Assembly (NCBI RefSeq): GCF_016031615.1
Contig: NZ_JACYXC010000001.1
Span: 310,001-374,000 of the forward strand
Direction: 5' to 3'
DNA: 64,000 nt
DNA from: Streptomyces pactum
GTDB taxonomy: Bacteria; Actinomycetota; Actinomycetes; Streptomycetales; Streptomycetaceae
Under the pieces are notes generated by a model. That model was not told the DNA's origin and searched no databases. It saw only the letters and a list, made by a program, of their open reading frames with translations. Position 1 is the stretch's first letter, and each line of letters opens with the position of its first letter. Positions 34,213-43,818 of this stretch are shown in pieces. A program made the position numbers and the translations under genes.

Positions 34213-35043
34213 ACCGTGATGCCTCCCCGTCCCCTGCCATCTCCCCACAGCTGCCGGGCCAGCCTTGCCCACCGACGCCACCCTGGGCAACCCGACCCGC
34301 CCGTCACACCGGTCACGTCGGCGCGTTGGCACCGGGCGGGGACACGACGATGACAATGGCGAAGCAACGGTGGCACCGGCGGGCCGCCGGGGCCGGCCGG
34401 TACGCGCGGGCGCCCGGCGAGCGGGCCGGCCCGCACCTACGGTCCGGTTCGCGCTGATCACGGGGCGGGGCGGGCTCCGAAGGCGGGCCGGCCGCGGGAG
34501 CCCGGCGGGTGCCGGCGCGGCCCGTCCGGGCGGTGCCCCGGCCGGACGGTGACCGGTCACCCTTTGCGTACGTAACGCCGTGGCGTCGTGTCCCGGACCG
34601 GCCACCGGGCGGACCCGGACCGCCCGCACCGCCACCCGGACCACCGGTGGGAACGGTGCGCGGCGTGCCGGGGCCGGCCCCGGCACGCCCGCCGAACCGC
34701 AGGTCAGCCCGGGGTCGGCCGGGACGGCCACCGGACCGCGGGGCGACCGGACGGCCACGCCGGTGCCGGACAGCGGCCAACAGGCCGACGGACGCCGGTT
34801 ATTCGACCGAAACTGATCGCTTCCGGGCCACCCGGGACCGCCGCCGGCCGGGCCGGAGCGCCCCGGTCCGGCACCGCGGGAGCACAGTCCGGGCGGGCGC
34901 GGCACGGTCCGGGCGGGCGCGGCGCCGGCACCGGACACCGGAGGACGGTCCGGCCACCGGGGTGCGGTCGGGCTTCGGGGGGCGGTCGGACTCCGGAGCG
35001 GTGCGGCCCCGCGGACCGGTGCGCGGTCCCGGCCGCACCGGCT
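34213..35043. other. 831-bp intergenic region, no gene recognised
   Basis: Very GC-rich apart from a small AT-richer island near 34795-34815. Irregular GGTCCGG(A/G)C and CACCGG words recur toward 34,900-35,030. Frames are low complexity in all six directions. The Roadblock promoter should be at its left end. Confidence 0.4.
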
Positions 35044-35802
35044 TCAGGGGCGGGCGGCTATCGCGGCGGTGTAGCCGGCGGGGTTGTCGAACATGATGTT
35101 GTGTCCGGCCCCCGGCACCGTCACCAGCCGCACCCCGGCGGCTGCCAGCTCGGCCCGGCCGGCCGGTGCCGGGCTGAGCGCGCCGGTCAGCAGGGTCCGG
35201 GGGACGCCGAGACCGGTGAGCAGCCGCCGCATCGTCGGCCGGGTGCCGCGCACCAGGCCCACGGCGCTGCGGTGCAGGGCGGTGGGGTCGGCCAGGCGCA
35301 TCGTCGCCCGCCACACCGGGCCGACGCGTTCCAGGGTCCGCGCCATCCCTCCGCCGTGGACGAACTCCTCCTCGGTGTACCGGGCGATACCGCTGCTGCC
35401 GGCGGTGGCCGGCGGGTCCGGGTCCAGGTTGGGCTCCGCCAGGACCAACCGGGAGACCAGCTCCGGGCGGTGGTGGGCGAGGACCACGGCGACCGACCCG
35501 CCCATGCTGTGGCCGACCACCTCGGCGCCGCGGATCCCCGCGGCGTCGAGCACCCGGCCGAGCGCGCGGGCGTGGTCCTCCAGGGTGTAGCCGAAGCCCC
35601 GGGGGCGGTCGCTGAGGCCGTGGCCGGGCAGGTCGACGAAGAGCGAACGGCGGCCGGCCAGTGCCGGATCGGCCGCGACATGGGCGTGATAGGGGGCGCA
35701 GGCGGCGCCCAGGCCGTGCACGTAGACGCGCGCGGGTCCCTCCCCCGCCGCTTCGGTCCAGGCGATGAGGTCGCCGGCCGGGGTGAACGCGGTGTGTCGC
35801 AC
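35044..35802 (-). CDS. Alpha/beta hydrolase
   Basis: 252 residues. The fold is clear: oxyanion HGLGAAC segment, nucleophile elbow GHSMGGSVAV with Ser about residue 92, and the catalytic His in VPGAGHNIMF near the end. A cap region lies between. Substrate (ester, lactone or amide) unknown. GTG start supported by an AGGAG site. It diverges from the PadR gene and an 8+8 palindrome covers its probable -10 box (TATAGT), so PadR likely represses it. Confidence 0.9.
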   Translation of the reverse strand: MRHTAFTPAGDLIAWTEAAGEGPARVYVHGLGAACAPYHAHVAADPALAGRRSLFVDLPGHGLSDRPRGFGYTLEDHARALGRVLDAAGIRGAEVVGHSMGGSVAVVLAHHRPELVSRLVLAEPNLDPDPPATAGSSGIARYTEEEFVHGGGMARTLERVGPVWRATMRLADPTALHRSAVGLVRGTRPTMRRLLTGLGVPRTLLTGALSPAPAGRAELAAAGVRLVTVPGAGHNIMFDNPAGYTAAIAARP

Positions 35803-35844
35803 GGCTGCTCCTGTCCGGGTCGTCGGGTCTTCTCCGGACGGACT

Positions 35845-35864
35845 ATACATCGAGGCCGATGTAT
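35845..35864. promoter_or_regulatory. PadR-type operator
   Basis: Perfect inverted repeat ATACATCG-AGGC-CGATGTAT. PadR proteins typically bind ATGT/ACAT-containing dyads of this spacing. It lies between the divergent padR-like and hydrolase starts and abuts a leftward TATAGT -10 candidate (plus-strand 35841-35846). Confidence 0.75.
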
Positions 35865-35905
35865 TGCGGCAGCGAGGTACACCGCCGGTGGGGCAGAATG
35901 CGGGC

Positions 35906-36445
35906 ATGCTGGAACTCGCCATCCTGGGTTTTCTCCACGACAGTCCGCTGCACGGCTACGAGCTGCGCAAGCGCATCACCGCGCTGACCGGGCATGTGAA
36001 ACCGGTGGCGGAGAGCACGCTCTACCCGGCCATCAAGCGCCTGGAGAGGGCCGGGCTGCTGGCCCGGGAGACCCGGCCGGGCAGCGGCGCGGCACCCCGG
36101 CACGTCCTCACCCTGACCGAGGACGGCCGCGCCGAGCTGCGGCGCCGGCTCGCCGACCCGGCGCCGACGGACATCACCGACGAGAACCGCTGGTTCACCG
36201 TGCTGTCGTTCCTGCGCCACCTGGACGACCCGCACACCCAGGCGGCCGTGCTGGAGCGCCGGCTGGTGTTCCTGCGGCAGCCCACCAGCTTCTTCCACGA
36301 GGGCGACCGGCCGCTGCGCGCCGAGGAGGTGGACGACCCGTTCCGGCGCGGGGTCCTCACCATCGCCCGGGCCACCACCCGGGCCGAACTCACCTGGCTG
36401 GACGAGACGCTGGCGGCGCTGCGCGGGGACCGGCCGGCCGGCTGA
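35906..36445 (+). CDS. PadR-family transcriptional regulator
   Basis: 179 residues: PadR winged helix at 1-85 (MLELAILGFLHDSPLHGYELRKRI, VAESTLYPAIKRLERAGLLARE) with the C-terminal Vir-like helical dimerisation domain (PADR-2 subgroup). It probably controls the divergent alpha/beta hydrolase through the palindrome at 35845-35864. No ribosome site is seen; a CAGAAT hexamer ends six bases before the ATG, consistent with a leaderless transcript. Confidence 0.9.
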   Translation: MLELAILGFLHDSPLHGYELRKRITALTGHVKPVAESTLYPAIKRLERAGLLARETRPGSGAAPRHVLTLTEDGRAELRRRLADPAPTDITDENRWFTVLSFLRHLDDPHTQAAVLERRLVFLRQPTSFFHEGDRPLRAEEVDDPFRRGVLTIARATTRAELTWLDETLAALRGDRPAG

Positions 36446-36635
36446 CCGGCCCGGCCGCCGGCGCCACCGCCTCGTACGGTCCTGTCATGAGCACCGTGAG
36501 AGGCGGCCGGGACAGGCCGCGCCCGCAGCGGCCGTCCGGCCGGCGGCTCCCGCTCCGCCCCGAGGTCCGTAGGGTCTCGACGCGTTGTCGCGGCGGACGC
36601 GCGGCCGGCCGCGGGTCACGTCCCGGCGGGTGCCG

Positions 36636-37178
36636 TCAGCGGGCGATGGCGGTGTACTCGTCCGACGACAGGGCGTGCACCCGCAGCCGCCGGCCGCAGG
36701 TGTCGTCGAGGATCTCGCGGACCGGACGCATCCCCAGCTTGCTCATGATCCGCTCGGAGGCGTCGTTGCCCACCTGGGCGACGCTGACGATCCGGTCGAG
36801 CCCTCGGCCCTCGAACGCGAACCGCACGGCGGCCACCGCGGCCTCGGTGGCCAGACCCTGCCCCCAGTGCGCACGCCCGAGCCGCCAGCCGACCTCGACC
36901 GCCGGCAGTATCTCCGGCAGGTAACCGGGCACCGACAGGCCGGTGAATCCGGCCAGTTCGCCGGTGGACCGGATCTCCACGGCGAACAGCCCGAAGCCCC
37001 GGGACTCCCACTCGCTCTCCCACGCCCGGACCGAGGCGCGCGTCTGCTGTTCGTCACGGACGCTGCCGTCCCGGATCCACCGCATGACCTCGGGGTCGGC
37101 GTTGACCGCGGCCATCGGTCCGATGTCCGCCTCGCGCCAGCGGCGCAGGATCAGACGGGGAGTTCGCAGCGTGACCAT
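36636..37178 (-). CDS. GNAT-family acetyltransferase (RimJ/RimL type)
   Basis: 180 residues. Begins LRTPRLILRRWREADIGPMAAVNADPEVMRWI, the RimJ/RimL-like opening; the acetyl-CoA loop is RAHWGQGLATEA (Q/RxxGxG/A) and a later VGNDASERIMSKLGM helix is typical. It would acetylate the amino group of a protein or small molecule. Start at 37178. A second GNAT of the same subtype follows in the same direction upstream (37800), separated by 91 bp, so the pair may be one transcript or an old duplication; sequence identity between them is low by eye. Confidence 0.9.
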   Translation of the reverse strand: MVTLRTPRLILRRWREADIGPMAAVNADPEVMRWIRDGSVRDEQQTRASVRAWESEWESRGFGLFAVEIRSTGELAGFTGLSVPGYLPEILPAVEVGWRLGRAHWGQGLATEAAVAAVRFAFEGRGLDRIVSVAQVGNDASERIMSKLGMRPVREILDDTCGRRLRVHALSSDEYTAIAR

Positions 37179-37269
37179 CCCGCCATTGTGGATCACCCAC
37201 GGGCCCGCCGCCACGGCCTCCTCCCCGCTCGCCGGGCGGCGCGCCGCGCTTCGCCCGCCGGCCCGGGCA

Positions 37270-37800
37270 TCAGGGCCGCAGCAGTCCGCCCACCCACCAG
37301 TCGTGCGGCTGGCCGTCGTTGGCGATGCCGCGACGGCGCAGTGTTCCTTCGACGGTGAAGCCGAGTTTCTCGGCGACGGCACGCGAGCCGGTGTTCCCGA
37401 CCATGGCCCACCACTCGATGCGGTGGACGTCGAGGGTGGCCCAGCCCCAGTCGCACAGCGCCCGGGCGGCCTCCACCGAGTACCCGTGTCCACGCTGTTC
37501 CCGGACCGCCCAGTAACCGAGTTCCCAGACGCCCCGGCTGATCAGGGTCAGGCAGTACGAGCCGACCAGGGCGCCGGTGTCCTTGCGGAACGCGCCGAGG
37601 GTGTAGTCCTTGTCCTCGGCCCACCGGGCGGGCAGCTTCTCGCCGACGAGCTTCTCCGCGTCCGCACGCCGGTACGGCACCGGCACCGGGGTGTAGAACT
37701 GGATGTCCTCGTCCTGGCAGGCCTCGTACACCGCGTCCACGTCGGCAGGCGTGAAGGCCCGCAGCACCAGACGTTCGGTCTCAAGAGTCACCGGATCCAT
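37270..37800 (-). CDS. GNAT-family acetyltransferase (RimJ/RimL type)
   Basis: 176 residues. LETERLVLRAFTPADVDAVYEACQDEDIQFYTPVPVPY opening, acetyl-CoA loop REQRGHGYSVEA, and NTGSRAVAEKLGFTVEGTLRRRG closing helix and strand. Substrate unknown; RimJ/RimL-type enzymes acetylate N-termini or antibiotics. No ribosome site before the ATG; a CATACT -10-like hexamer lies seven bases away, so the mRNA may be leaderless. Upstream partner of the other GNAT. Confidence 0.9.
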   Translation of the reverse strand: MDPVTLETERLVLRAFTPADVDAVYEACQDEDIQFYTPVPVPYRRADAEKLVGEKLPARWAEDKDYTLGAFRKDTGALVGSYCLTLISRGVWELGYWAVREQRGHGYSVEAARALCDWGWATLDVHRIEWWAMVGNTGSRAVAEKLGFTVEGTLRRRGIANDGQPHDWWVGGLLRP

Positions 37801-38148
37801 CGCGGCAGTATGACCACCACCGGCGAGCGGCGACCAGCGAATATCCACCGGCACTGCCGGCCACACCGCCCGTGGCCGGTCGGCGGCCGCCGTGGCGCCC
37901 CCGGACCGGCCGCCGCCGTGCGGGTGTTCCCGGCGGAAGCGGCGGTGCCCCGGGCACGCCAGGTCCCCCGGCGGCGGGCGGCTCCCGGGCGCCCGGCGGC
38001 GGGGACCGGGACCCGCCGTGCCGGGACCGGCGCCCTCGGCCGGCGTCCCGCGGGAGCCGCGGGCACCCGCCCACGAGACGCCACCTGCCCCGTCACCCCT
38101 GGCCGAACGGGTTGAACGTCCGGCTCCGCGTCACCGAGGATGGGCCGC
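37801..38148. other. Divergent intergenic region, GNAT / arginase-like
   Basis: 348 bp, GC-rich, no protein-like frame and no clear operator. The CATACT element for the leftward GNAT is at its left end. Confidence 0.4.
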
Positions 38149-39054
38149 ATGCGGAACATCGTGGTGATCGACGCCCCCTCCAACCTGGGGCTGCGCCCGC
38201 CCGCCCCGGGCACCGTCCCCGGCTGCTACAAGCTCGCCGGAGCCCTGCGGGAACAGCGGATCGTGCGGCGGCTGGGCGCGGCGGAGGGCGGTGTGGTGGT
38301 GCCGCCGCGGTACGACCTGGGGGGCTGGCAGGAGGGCGACGGGGTCTTCAACGCCGCCGCGCTGGCCTCCTACACCCGCACGCTCGCCGACCGGATCGAA
38401 CACCATGTCCGCGGCGGGGACTTCCCCGTCGTTCTCGGTGGTGACTGCTCGATCCAGCTCGGCGCCTCGCTCGCGCTGCGCCGCCTGGGGCGGTACGGGC
38501 TCGTCGCGGTCGATGCCTCGCCGGACTTCCGGCACCCCGGCAACTCCTCCCGGATCGGCGCGGCCGGCGGCGAGGAGGTCGCGCTCGCCACCGGGCGGGG
38601 GCAGGACGACCTGACGGACCTCGAAGGGCTCAAGCCCTATCTGCGCGACGAGGACGTGCGGTTCTTCGGGGTCCGTGACGCCTTCCGGGACGACGAGGAC
38701 TGTGTGGAACTCGCCGCCCTGGGGGTCCCCGTGGTGACCGTCGGCGACCTGCGCGAGCGGGGCGCGGACGCGCTCGCCCGGGCCACCGCGCGGTCCTTCC
38801 CGAGCCCGGAGGTGTCCGGCTTCTGGGTCCACCTGGACGCCGACGTGCTCGACCCGGATGTCATGCCCGCCGTGGACAGCCCCGACGCCGACGGGCTCCT
38901 GCCGGCCGAACTCGTCGCTCTGCTGCGCCCGTTGCTGGCCTCCCCGCTCTGCGTCGGGTTCAACGTCACCATCTACGACCCCGATCTCGACCCGGACGGC
39001 ACGGCGGGGGCGCTGCTCGCCGACATCGTGGTGGACGCCTTCGCCCGGTCGTGA
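38149..39054 (+). CDS. Arginase-fold protein missing two metal-binding histidines
   Basis: 301 residues, ureohydrolase fold. The four family metal motifs can be aligned but two are changed: GGDHS is GGDC100S, and DAHxD is D122-A-S124-P-D126. The third, HLD230AD232VLD235P, is normal. So the positions of the His101 and His126 ligands of classical arginase hold Cys and Ser. A GGDCS variant is known in related actinobacterial proteins; loss of the second His as well is odder. It may bind one metal, another metal, or have lost ureohydrolase activity. ATG at 38149 chosen as GAGG is nine bases upstream; an ATG at 38140 is in frame. Confidence 0.85.
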   Translation: MRNIVVIDAPSNLGLRPPAPGTVPGCYKLAGALREQRIVRRLGAAEGGVVVPPRYDLGGWQEGDGVFNAAALASYTRTLADRIEHHVRGGDFPVVLGGDCSIQLGASLALRRLGRYGLVAVDASPDFRHPGNSSRIGAAGGEEVALATGRGQDDLTDLEGLKPYLRDEDVRFFGVRDAFRDDEDCVELAALGVPVVTVGDLRERGADALARATARSFPSPEVSGFWVHLDADVLDPDVMPAVDSPDADGLLPAELVALLRPLLASPLCVGFNVTIYDPDLDPDGTAGALLADIVVDAFARS

Positions 39055-39598
39055 CCGGCGGGTCCGCCGCGCCCGGGGACGGGCGTGCCGCGCGGCGGGT
39101 GTCCCTCGCGGGACGGGCGCGTCGCCGCGGCGGGTTCCGCGCGGCCGGCGGGCGGGCCGGCCGGACCTGACCGGGGCGCCGGCGGGCCCCGGCCGCGGGG
39201 TGCCGCCGGGGCCACCCCGCCCGGCGCCCGCCGGACCGTCGCCGGCGGCACGGCCGGTGAGCCTCCCGCGGGCACCGGGACGACCCCGGCCTCCCCGTCG
39301 CCCTTCACGGACACCCGACGGTGACGCGCCGCCGCCACGGACACCCGCCGGCGACGCGCCGCCGCCACGGACACCCGCCGGTGCCCGCCGGCGTCACGCA
39401 CCGCCCCACCCGCCCGCGTCGGCGCGGGCACCGCCCCGGCCGGCGTGCGGGGGCGCCCTCCGGCGTGACGGACGGGCCCGGCACCACCGGCGGCAGGTGA
39501 CGCGGATCACTCCCGCCGGCCGTCCGCACCGGTGTTCCGTCAGGTACCCTCGGGCGCTCCGAGCTTCACTAGTCAAATTTGAGGAATGCGTCATCGCT
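39055..39598. other. Intergenic with 30-bp tandem repeat
   Basis: 544 bp. A 30-bp unit starting CACGGACACCCG repeats about 2.6 times at 39306-39386 (units at 39306, 39336 and 39366). The last 60 bp are AT-richer (AGTCAAATTTGAGGAATG) and should hold the SNF2 gene promoter. Confidence 0.65.
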
Positions 39599-42469
39599 GT
39601 GACCCCGCCCTCCACGGCAACCCCCTCCGAGATCGCCGGCCTCGTCCGCTGCTCCGCGGTGTTCCTGCCCGCCGACCCGCCGCGCACCGGCACCGTCGCC
39701 TTCTGGCACCCCGACGGCCCGCCGGCCGCCTCCGCCGGCCGGGCCGGGTCCCTGACCGTCGTCGTCCGTGAAGGCTCCGGCACCGCCGACCGTACGGTGC
39801 CGGCCCTGCTGCTGCCGGTGCGGGAGGCACTGCCGGTGCTCACCCGGGCCCGTGCCGCCGCCGCGCACCCGGCCGCGGCCTACTGGGGGTCGGTGGCGGT
39901 CCTGGCCCTGCAACTGACCGCGCGCGGACGGCTGCTGCCCGGCCTCACCGCCACCGACCACGACGCCTGGCGGGCGGGCCCGCTCACCCCCGAGGACCGG
40001 CGGCGGGTGACCGCCCTCGCCGCCGCCATGCCGCCGGAGGCGCGCGCCGTGCCGCTGCCCGGGACGGATCCCGTACTGCTGCCCGAGGCCGAGCCGCTGG
40101 TCCGCGCCTTCCTCGACGCGGTCGCCGACGGGCTGCCCCGCACCCCGGCCGCGGCACTGGCCGCCGGCGGGCCGGCCTTCGCCGCCCCGGAGCCGCGGCG
40201 CATGCCCGAACACCGCTCCTGGGCCGCGGAGATCGCCGCCGGCCACGACGCGGGCGTGAAGCTGTCGCTGCGCATCGAGGTCACCGGCCCGGCCGGCCCC
40301 GCCGACGACGACACCGCGGCCGCTCCCGGGCTGCGCGCGGTGCTCCAGGTGCACAGCCTCGCCGATCCCTCACTGGTGGCCGACGCCGCCGCGGTGTGGA
40401 CCGGCGCCGACCCCGTGCTCCGCCTCTCCCCGCGGGCCCGGATGGACGCGCTGCTGACCCTGCGCCGGGCCGCCCGTGCCTGGCCGGCGCTCGAACCGCT
40501 GCTGTCCGCCGCCGTGCCCGACGCCGTGGACCTCGCCGACGAGGAGGTCACCGAGCTGCTGGGCCCGGCCACCGCGGCGCTGGAGGCGGCGGGGGTACGG
40601 GTGCACTGGCCGCGGGCGCTGGCGCGTCCGCTCACCGCCCGGGCGGTGGTCGGCGCGGACGGCGACGGCCCCGCCGACCGGCCCGGTTCCGGGCCGTCCC
40701 TGCTCTCCGCCGACGCCCTGCTCCGCTTCGACTGGCGCTTCGCCCTCGGCGACCAGCGACTGACCGCGGCGGACCTGGACCGGCTGGCGGAGGCCGCCCG
40801 CCCCGTCGTCCGGCTACGCGACCAGTGGGTGGTGATCGACCCGGAGGCCGTCCGCCGGGCCCGGGACCGCTCCCGCACCGAGCACCGGATCAGTCCGGTG
40901 GAGGCGCTGGGCGTGGCGCTCACCGGACGGGCGGAGACCCCCGACGGCCCGGTGGAGGTGGAGGTGACCGGCCGGCTCGCCGCGCTGCGGGACCGCATCG
41001 CCCGGCCGGAGGACACCGACCGGCGGCCGGTGGCGCAGCCCGCCGCGCTCGCCGCCACCCTCCGCGACTACCAGCTGCGCGGTCTGGACTGGCTGGACCG
41101 GATGACCTCGCTGGGGCTGGGCGGCTGCCTCGCCGACGACATGGGTCTGGGCAAGACCATCACCCTCATCGCGCTGCACCTGCACCGGCAGACCCTGCCG
41201 GAGGCGGCCGGCCCGACCCTGGTGGTCTGCCCGGCCTCGCTGCTGGGCAACTGGCAGCGCGAGATCGAACGGTTCGCCCCGGGCACCCCGGTGCGCCGCT
41301 ACCACGGGCCGGGCCGGTCCCTGTCCGGCCTGGCCGACGGCGCGTTCGTGCTCACCACGTACGGCACCATGCGGCTGGACGCCGCCCGGCTGGCCGGCGC
41401 CGGCCCGTGGGGACTGCTCGTCGCCGACGAGGCGCAGCACGTCAAGAACCCCTTCTCGGCCACCGCCAAGGAGCTGCGCACCATCGGCGCCAAGGCCCGG
41501 GTGGCGCTCTCCGGCACCCCGGTGGAGAACAACCTCACCGAGCTGTGGGCGATCCTCGACTGGACCACGCCCGGACTGCTGGGCACGCTGGGGGCGTTCC
41601 GCCGCCGCTACGCCCAGCACATCGAGGGCGGGGCCGGCGACCCGGCGGTGGCCCGGCGGCTGACGAGCCTGGTGGCGCCCTTCCTGCTCCGCCGCCGCAA
41701 GTCGGACCCGGGGATCGCCCCCGAGCTGCCCCCCAAGACCGAGACCGACCGCGCGGTCGCGCTCACCGCCGAGCAGGCCACGCTCTACGAGGCGGTGGTG
41801 CGCGAGTCCCTGGCGGAGATCTCCGGCGCCGACGCGATGGCCCGGCGCGGTCTCATCGTCAAACTCCTGACCTCGCTCAAGCAGATCTGCAACCACCCGG
41901 CGCAGTACCTCAAGGAGGACCGGCCGCGGATCACCGGGCGCTCCGGGAAGCTGGAGCTGCTGGACGAACTGCTGGACACCCTCCTCGCCGAGGACGCCGG
42001 CACGCTGGTGTTCACCCAGTACGTCCGGATGGCGGAGATCCTGCGGCAGCACCTGGCCGACCGCGGGGTGCCCACGCTGTTCCTGCACGGCGGCACCCCG
42101 GTGGCGCGCCGGGACGCGATGGTGCGCTCCTTCCAGGAGGGCGAGGCGCCGGTGTTCCTGCTGTCGCTGAAGGCCGCCGGGACCGGTCTGAACCTCACCC
42201 GCGCCGAGCACGTGGTGCACTACGACCGGTGGTGGAACCCGGCCGTGGAGGACCAGGCCACCGACCGCGCGTACCGCATCGGCCAGACCCGGCCGGTGCA
42301 GGTCCACCGGCTGATCGCGGAGGGCACCGTGGAGGACCGCATCGCGGCCCTGCTGGAGCGCAAACGCGAGCTGGCGGACGCGGTGCTGGGCGCCGGCGAG
42401 GCCGCGCTCACCGAACTGTCCGACGCCGAACTGGCCGAACTCGTGCAACTGACGGGGAGTGTGCGATGA
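39599..42469 (+). CDS. SNF2-family DEAD/DEAH helicase (RapA/HepA-like)
   Basis: 956 residues. N-terminal 450 residues hold the bacterial SNF2-associated region; the ATPase core shows Walker A DDMGLGKT, LLVADEAQHVKN (DEAQ), LSGTPVENNLTELWAI, then the C-terminal helicase lobe with FTQYVRM, LKAAGTGLNLTRAEHVVHYDRWWNPAVEDQATDRAYRIGQ. It is a DNA translocase that could remodel RNA polymerase or nucleoid complexes. GTG start at 39599 is the best in-frame choice but its GAGGAA site is 13 bases away, so the start is uncertain. Its stop overlaps the SWIM gene ATG (ATGA). Confidence 0.92.
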   Translation: MTPPSTATPSEIAGLVRCSAVFLPADPPRTGTVAFWHPDGPPAASAGRAGSLTVVVREGSGTADRTVPALLLPVREALPVLTRARAAAAHPAAAYWGSVAVLALQLTARGRLLPGLTATDHDAWRAGPLTPEDRRRVTALAAAMPPEARAVPLPGTDPVLLPEAEPLVRAFLDAVADGLPRTPAAALAAGGPAFAAPEPRRMPEHRSWAAEIAAGHDAGVKLSLRIEVTGPAGPADDDTAAAPGLRAVLQVHSLADPSLVADAAAVWTGADPVLRLSPRARMDALLTLRRAARAWPALEPLLSAAVPDAVDLADEEVTELLGPATAALEAAGVRVHWPRALARPLTARAVVGADGDGPADRPGSGPSLLSADALLRFDWRFALGDQRLTAADLDRLAEAARPVVRLRDQWVVIDPEAVRRARDRSRTEHRISPVEALGVALTGRAETPDGPVEVEVTGRLAALRDRIARPEDTDRRPVAQPAALAATLRDYQLRGLDWLDRMTSLGLGGCLADDMGLGKTITLIALHLHRQTLPEAAGPTLVVCPASLLGNWQREIERFAPGTPVRRYHGPGRSLSGLADGAFVLTTYGTMRLDAARLAGAGPWGLLVADEAQHVKNPFSATAKELRTIGAKARVALSGTPVENNLTELWAILDWTTPGLLGTLGAFRRRYAQHIEGGAGDPAVARRLTSLVAPFLLRRRKSDPGIAPELPPKTETDRAVALTAEQATLYEAVVRESLAEISGADAMARRGLIVKLLTSLKQICNHPAQYLKEDRPRITGRSGKLELLDELLDTLLAEDAGTLVFTQYVRMAEILRQHLADRGVPTLFLHGGTPVARRDAMVRSFQEGEAPVFLLSLKAAGTGLNLTRAEHVVHYDRWWNPAVEDQATDRAYRIGQTRPVQVHRLIAEGTVEDRIAALLERKRELADAVLGAGEAALTELSDAELAELVQLTGSVR

Positions 42470-43818
42470 ACGGACACCACGACGACGAGCCCGGCGGCGC
42501 GTACCCGGGCGAGGACGACGGGGAAGCCGCCGTCACGGTGCACATCGCGCCGCCGCCGGCCGGCGGTAGGTCCTTCGCCACCACGTGGTGGGGGCGGGCC
42601 TGGCTGCGGGCGCTGGAGGACACCGCGCTCGACGCCGGGCAGCTGCGGCGCGGGCGCCGGTACGCCCGGGAGGGCGCGGTGGGCGCGATGACGGTGCGCC
42701 CGGGCCGCGTCACCGGGGTGGTGCGCGACCCGGACGGCACCTCCTACCGCTCGGACGTGCTCCTCCAGGAGCTGGACGAGGCGGCCTGGGACCGGCTGCT
42801 GGAGGTGGTGGCGGACCGCGCCGGGCACATCGCCGCACTGCTCGACCGGGACATGCCGGCCGAACTGGCGGAGGACGCGGCGGCGGCCGGGGTGGACCTG
42901 CTGCCCGGCATCGGGGACCTGGAGCCGGAGTGCGGCTGTGACGCCTGGGACCACTGCCCGCACACCGCGGCACTGTGCTACCAGGTGGCGCGGGTGCTGG
43001 ACCAGGACCCGTTCCTGCTGCTGCTGATACGCGGCCGGGACGAGCGGACCCTGCTGGACGAGCTCCAGGCCCGCAGCGCCGCCCGTACCGCCGGACGCGC
43101 CGGCGACGCCGTGCCGGACGCCGCCGGGGCGTCCCCGGAGCGGCGGCCGGTGCCGGGCGTGCCGGTGGCGGAGGTGTTCGCCGCGGCCGGGCCGGCGGCC
43201 CCGCTGCCCGAGCCGCCGCCCCCGGTGCCGGCCCCGGGCCGGCCGCCCGCGCTGGACGGTGCCGGTCCCGCGCCCGGGCTGGACCCGGCGGCCCTGGAGT
43301 TCCTCGCCGCCGACGCCGCGGCGCGCGCCCACCTGATGCTGCGGGAGGCGCTCGCCCCCGGCCACGCGACCGCCCCGGTGCCGCCGGAGCCGACCCGCTG
43401 GCAGGACGCGGTGCGGATGATCGCCCGGGCAGATCCGGATTCCCCGGTCACCGCCGCCGTCGCCGGCCGGCTGACGGCCGGCTGCGGCCGGGGGCGGACC
43501 GACCTGGCGCGGGCGGTACGGGCCTGGGAGCACGGCGGCGCGGTCGCGCTGACGGTGCTGGAGGAGGAGTGGACGCCGGACGCCGAGGCGCTCGCCCGGG
43601 CCCGGGCCGGGCTGGCCGCCGCCTGGCGGGAGGAGGAGCGGCCGCCCCGGCTGCGCGCCACCGGGAACCGGTGGACGGCGGTGGGCACCGACGCCCAGCT
43701 GCGGTACGGGCCGGACGGCCGGTGGTGGCCGTACCGGAAGGAGCGCGGCTCCTGGTGGCCGGCCGGGCCGGCCGACCGGGACCCGGCGGTGGCCCTGGCG
43801 GCACTGCTGACCGGCTGA
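42466..43818 (+). CDS. SWIM zinc-finger protein, partner of the SNF2 ATPase
   Basis: 450 residues. The SWIM motif CGCDAWDHCPH (CxCx(n)CxH) sits near residue 150, preceded by FATTWWGRAWLRALED and RRGRRYAREGAVGAMTVRPG, the conserved start of this actinobacterial family. SWIM domains bind DNA or protein with zinc. The tail after residue 200 is Pro/Ala-rich, then a conserved helical end. ATG lies in an ATGA overlap with the SNF2 stop, so the two are made together and probably act as one complex. The function of the pair is not established. Confidence 0.9.
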   Translation: MNGHHDDEPGGAYPGEDDGEAAVTVHIAPPPAGGRSFATTWWGRAWLRALEDTALDAGQLRRGRRYAREGAVGAMTVRPGRVTGVVRDPDGTSYRSDVLLQELDEAAWDRLLEVVADRAGHIAALLDRDMPAELAEDAAAAGVDLLPGIGDLEPECGCDAWDHCPHTAALCYQVARVLDQDPFLLLLIRGRDERTLLDELQARSAARTAGRAGDAVPDAAGASPERRPVPGVPVAEVFAAAGPAAPLPEPPPPVPAPGRPPALDGAGPAPGLDPAALEFLAADAAARAHLMLREALAPGHATAPVPPEPTRWQDAVRMIARADPDSPVTAAVAGRLTAGCGRGRTDLARAVRAWEHGGAVALTVLEEEWTPDAEALARARAGLAAAWREEERPPRLRATGNRWTAVGTDAQLRYGPDGRWWPYRKERGSWWPAGPADRDPAVALAALLTG

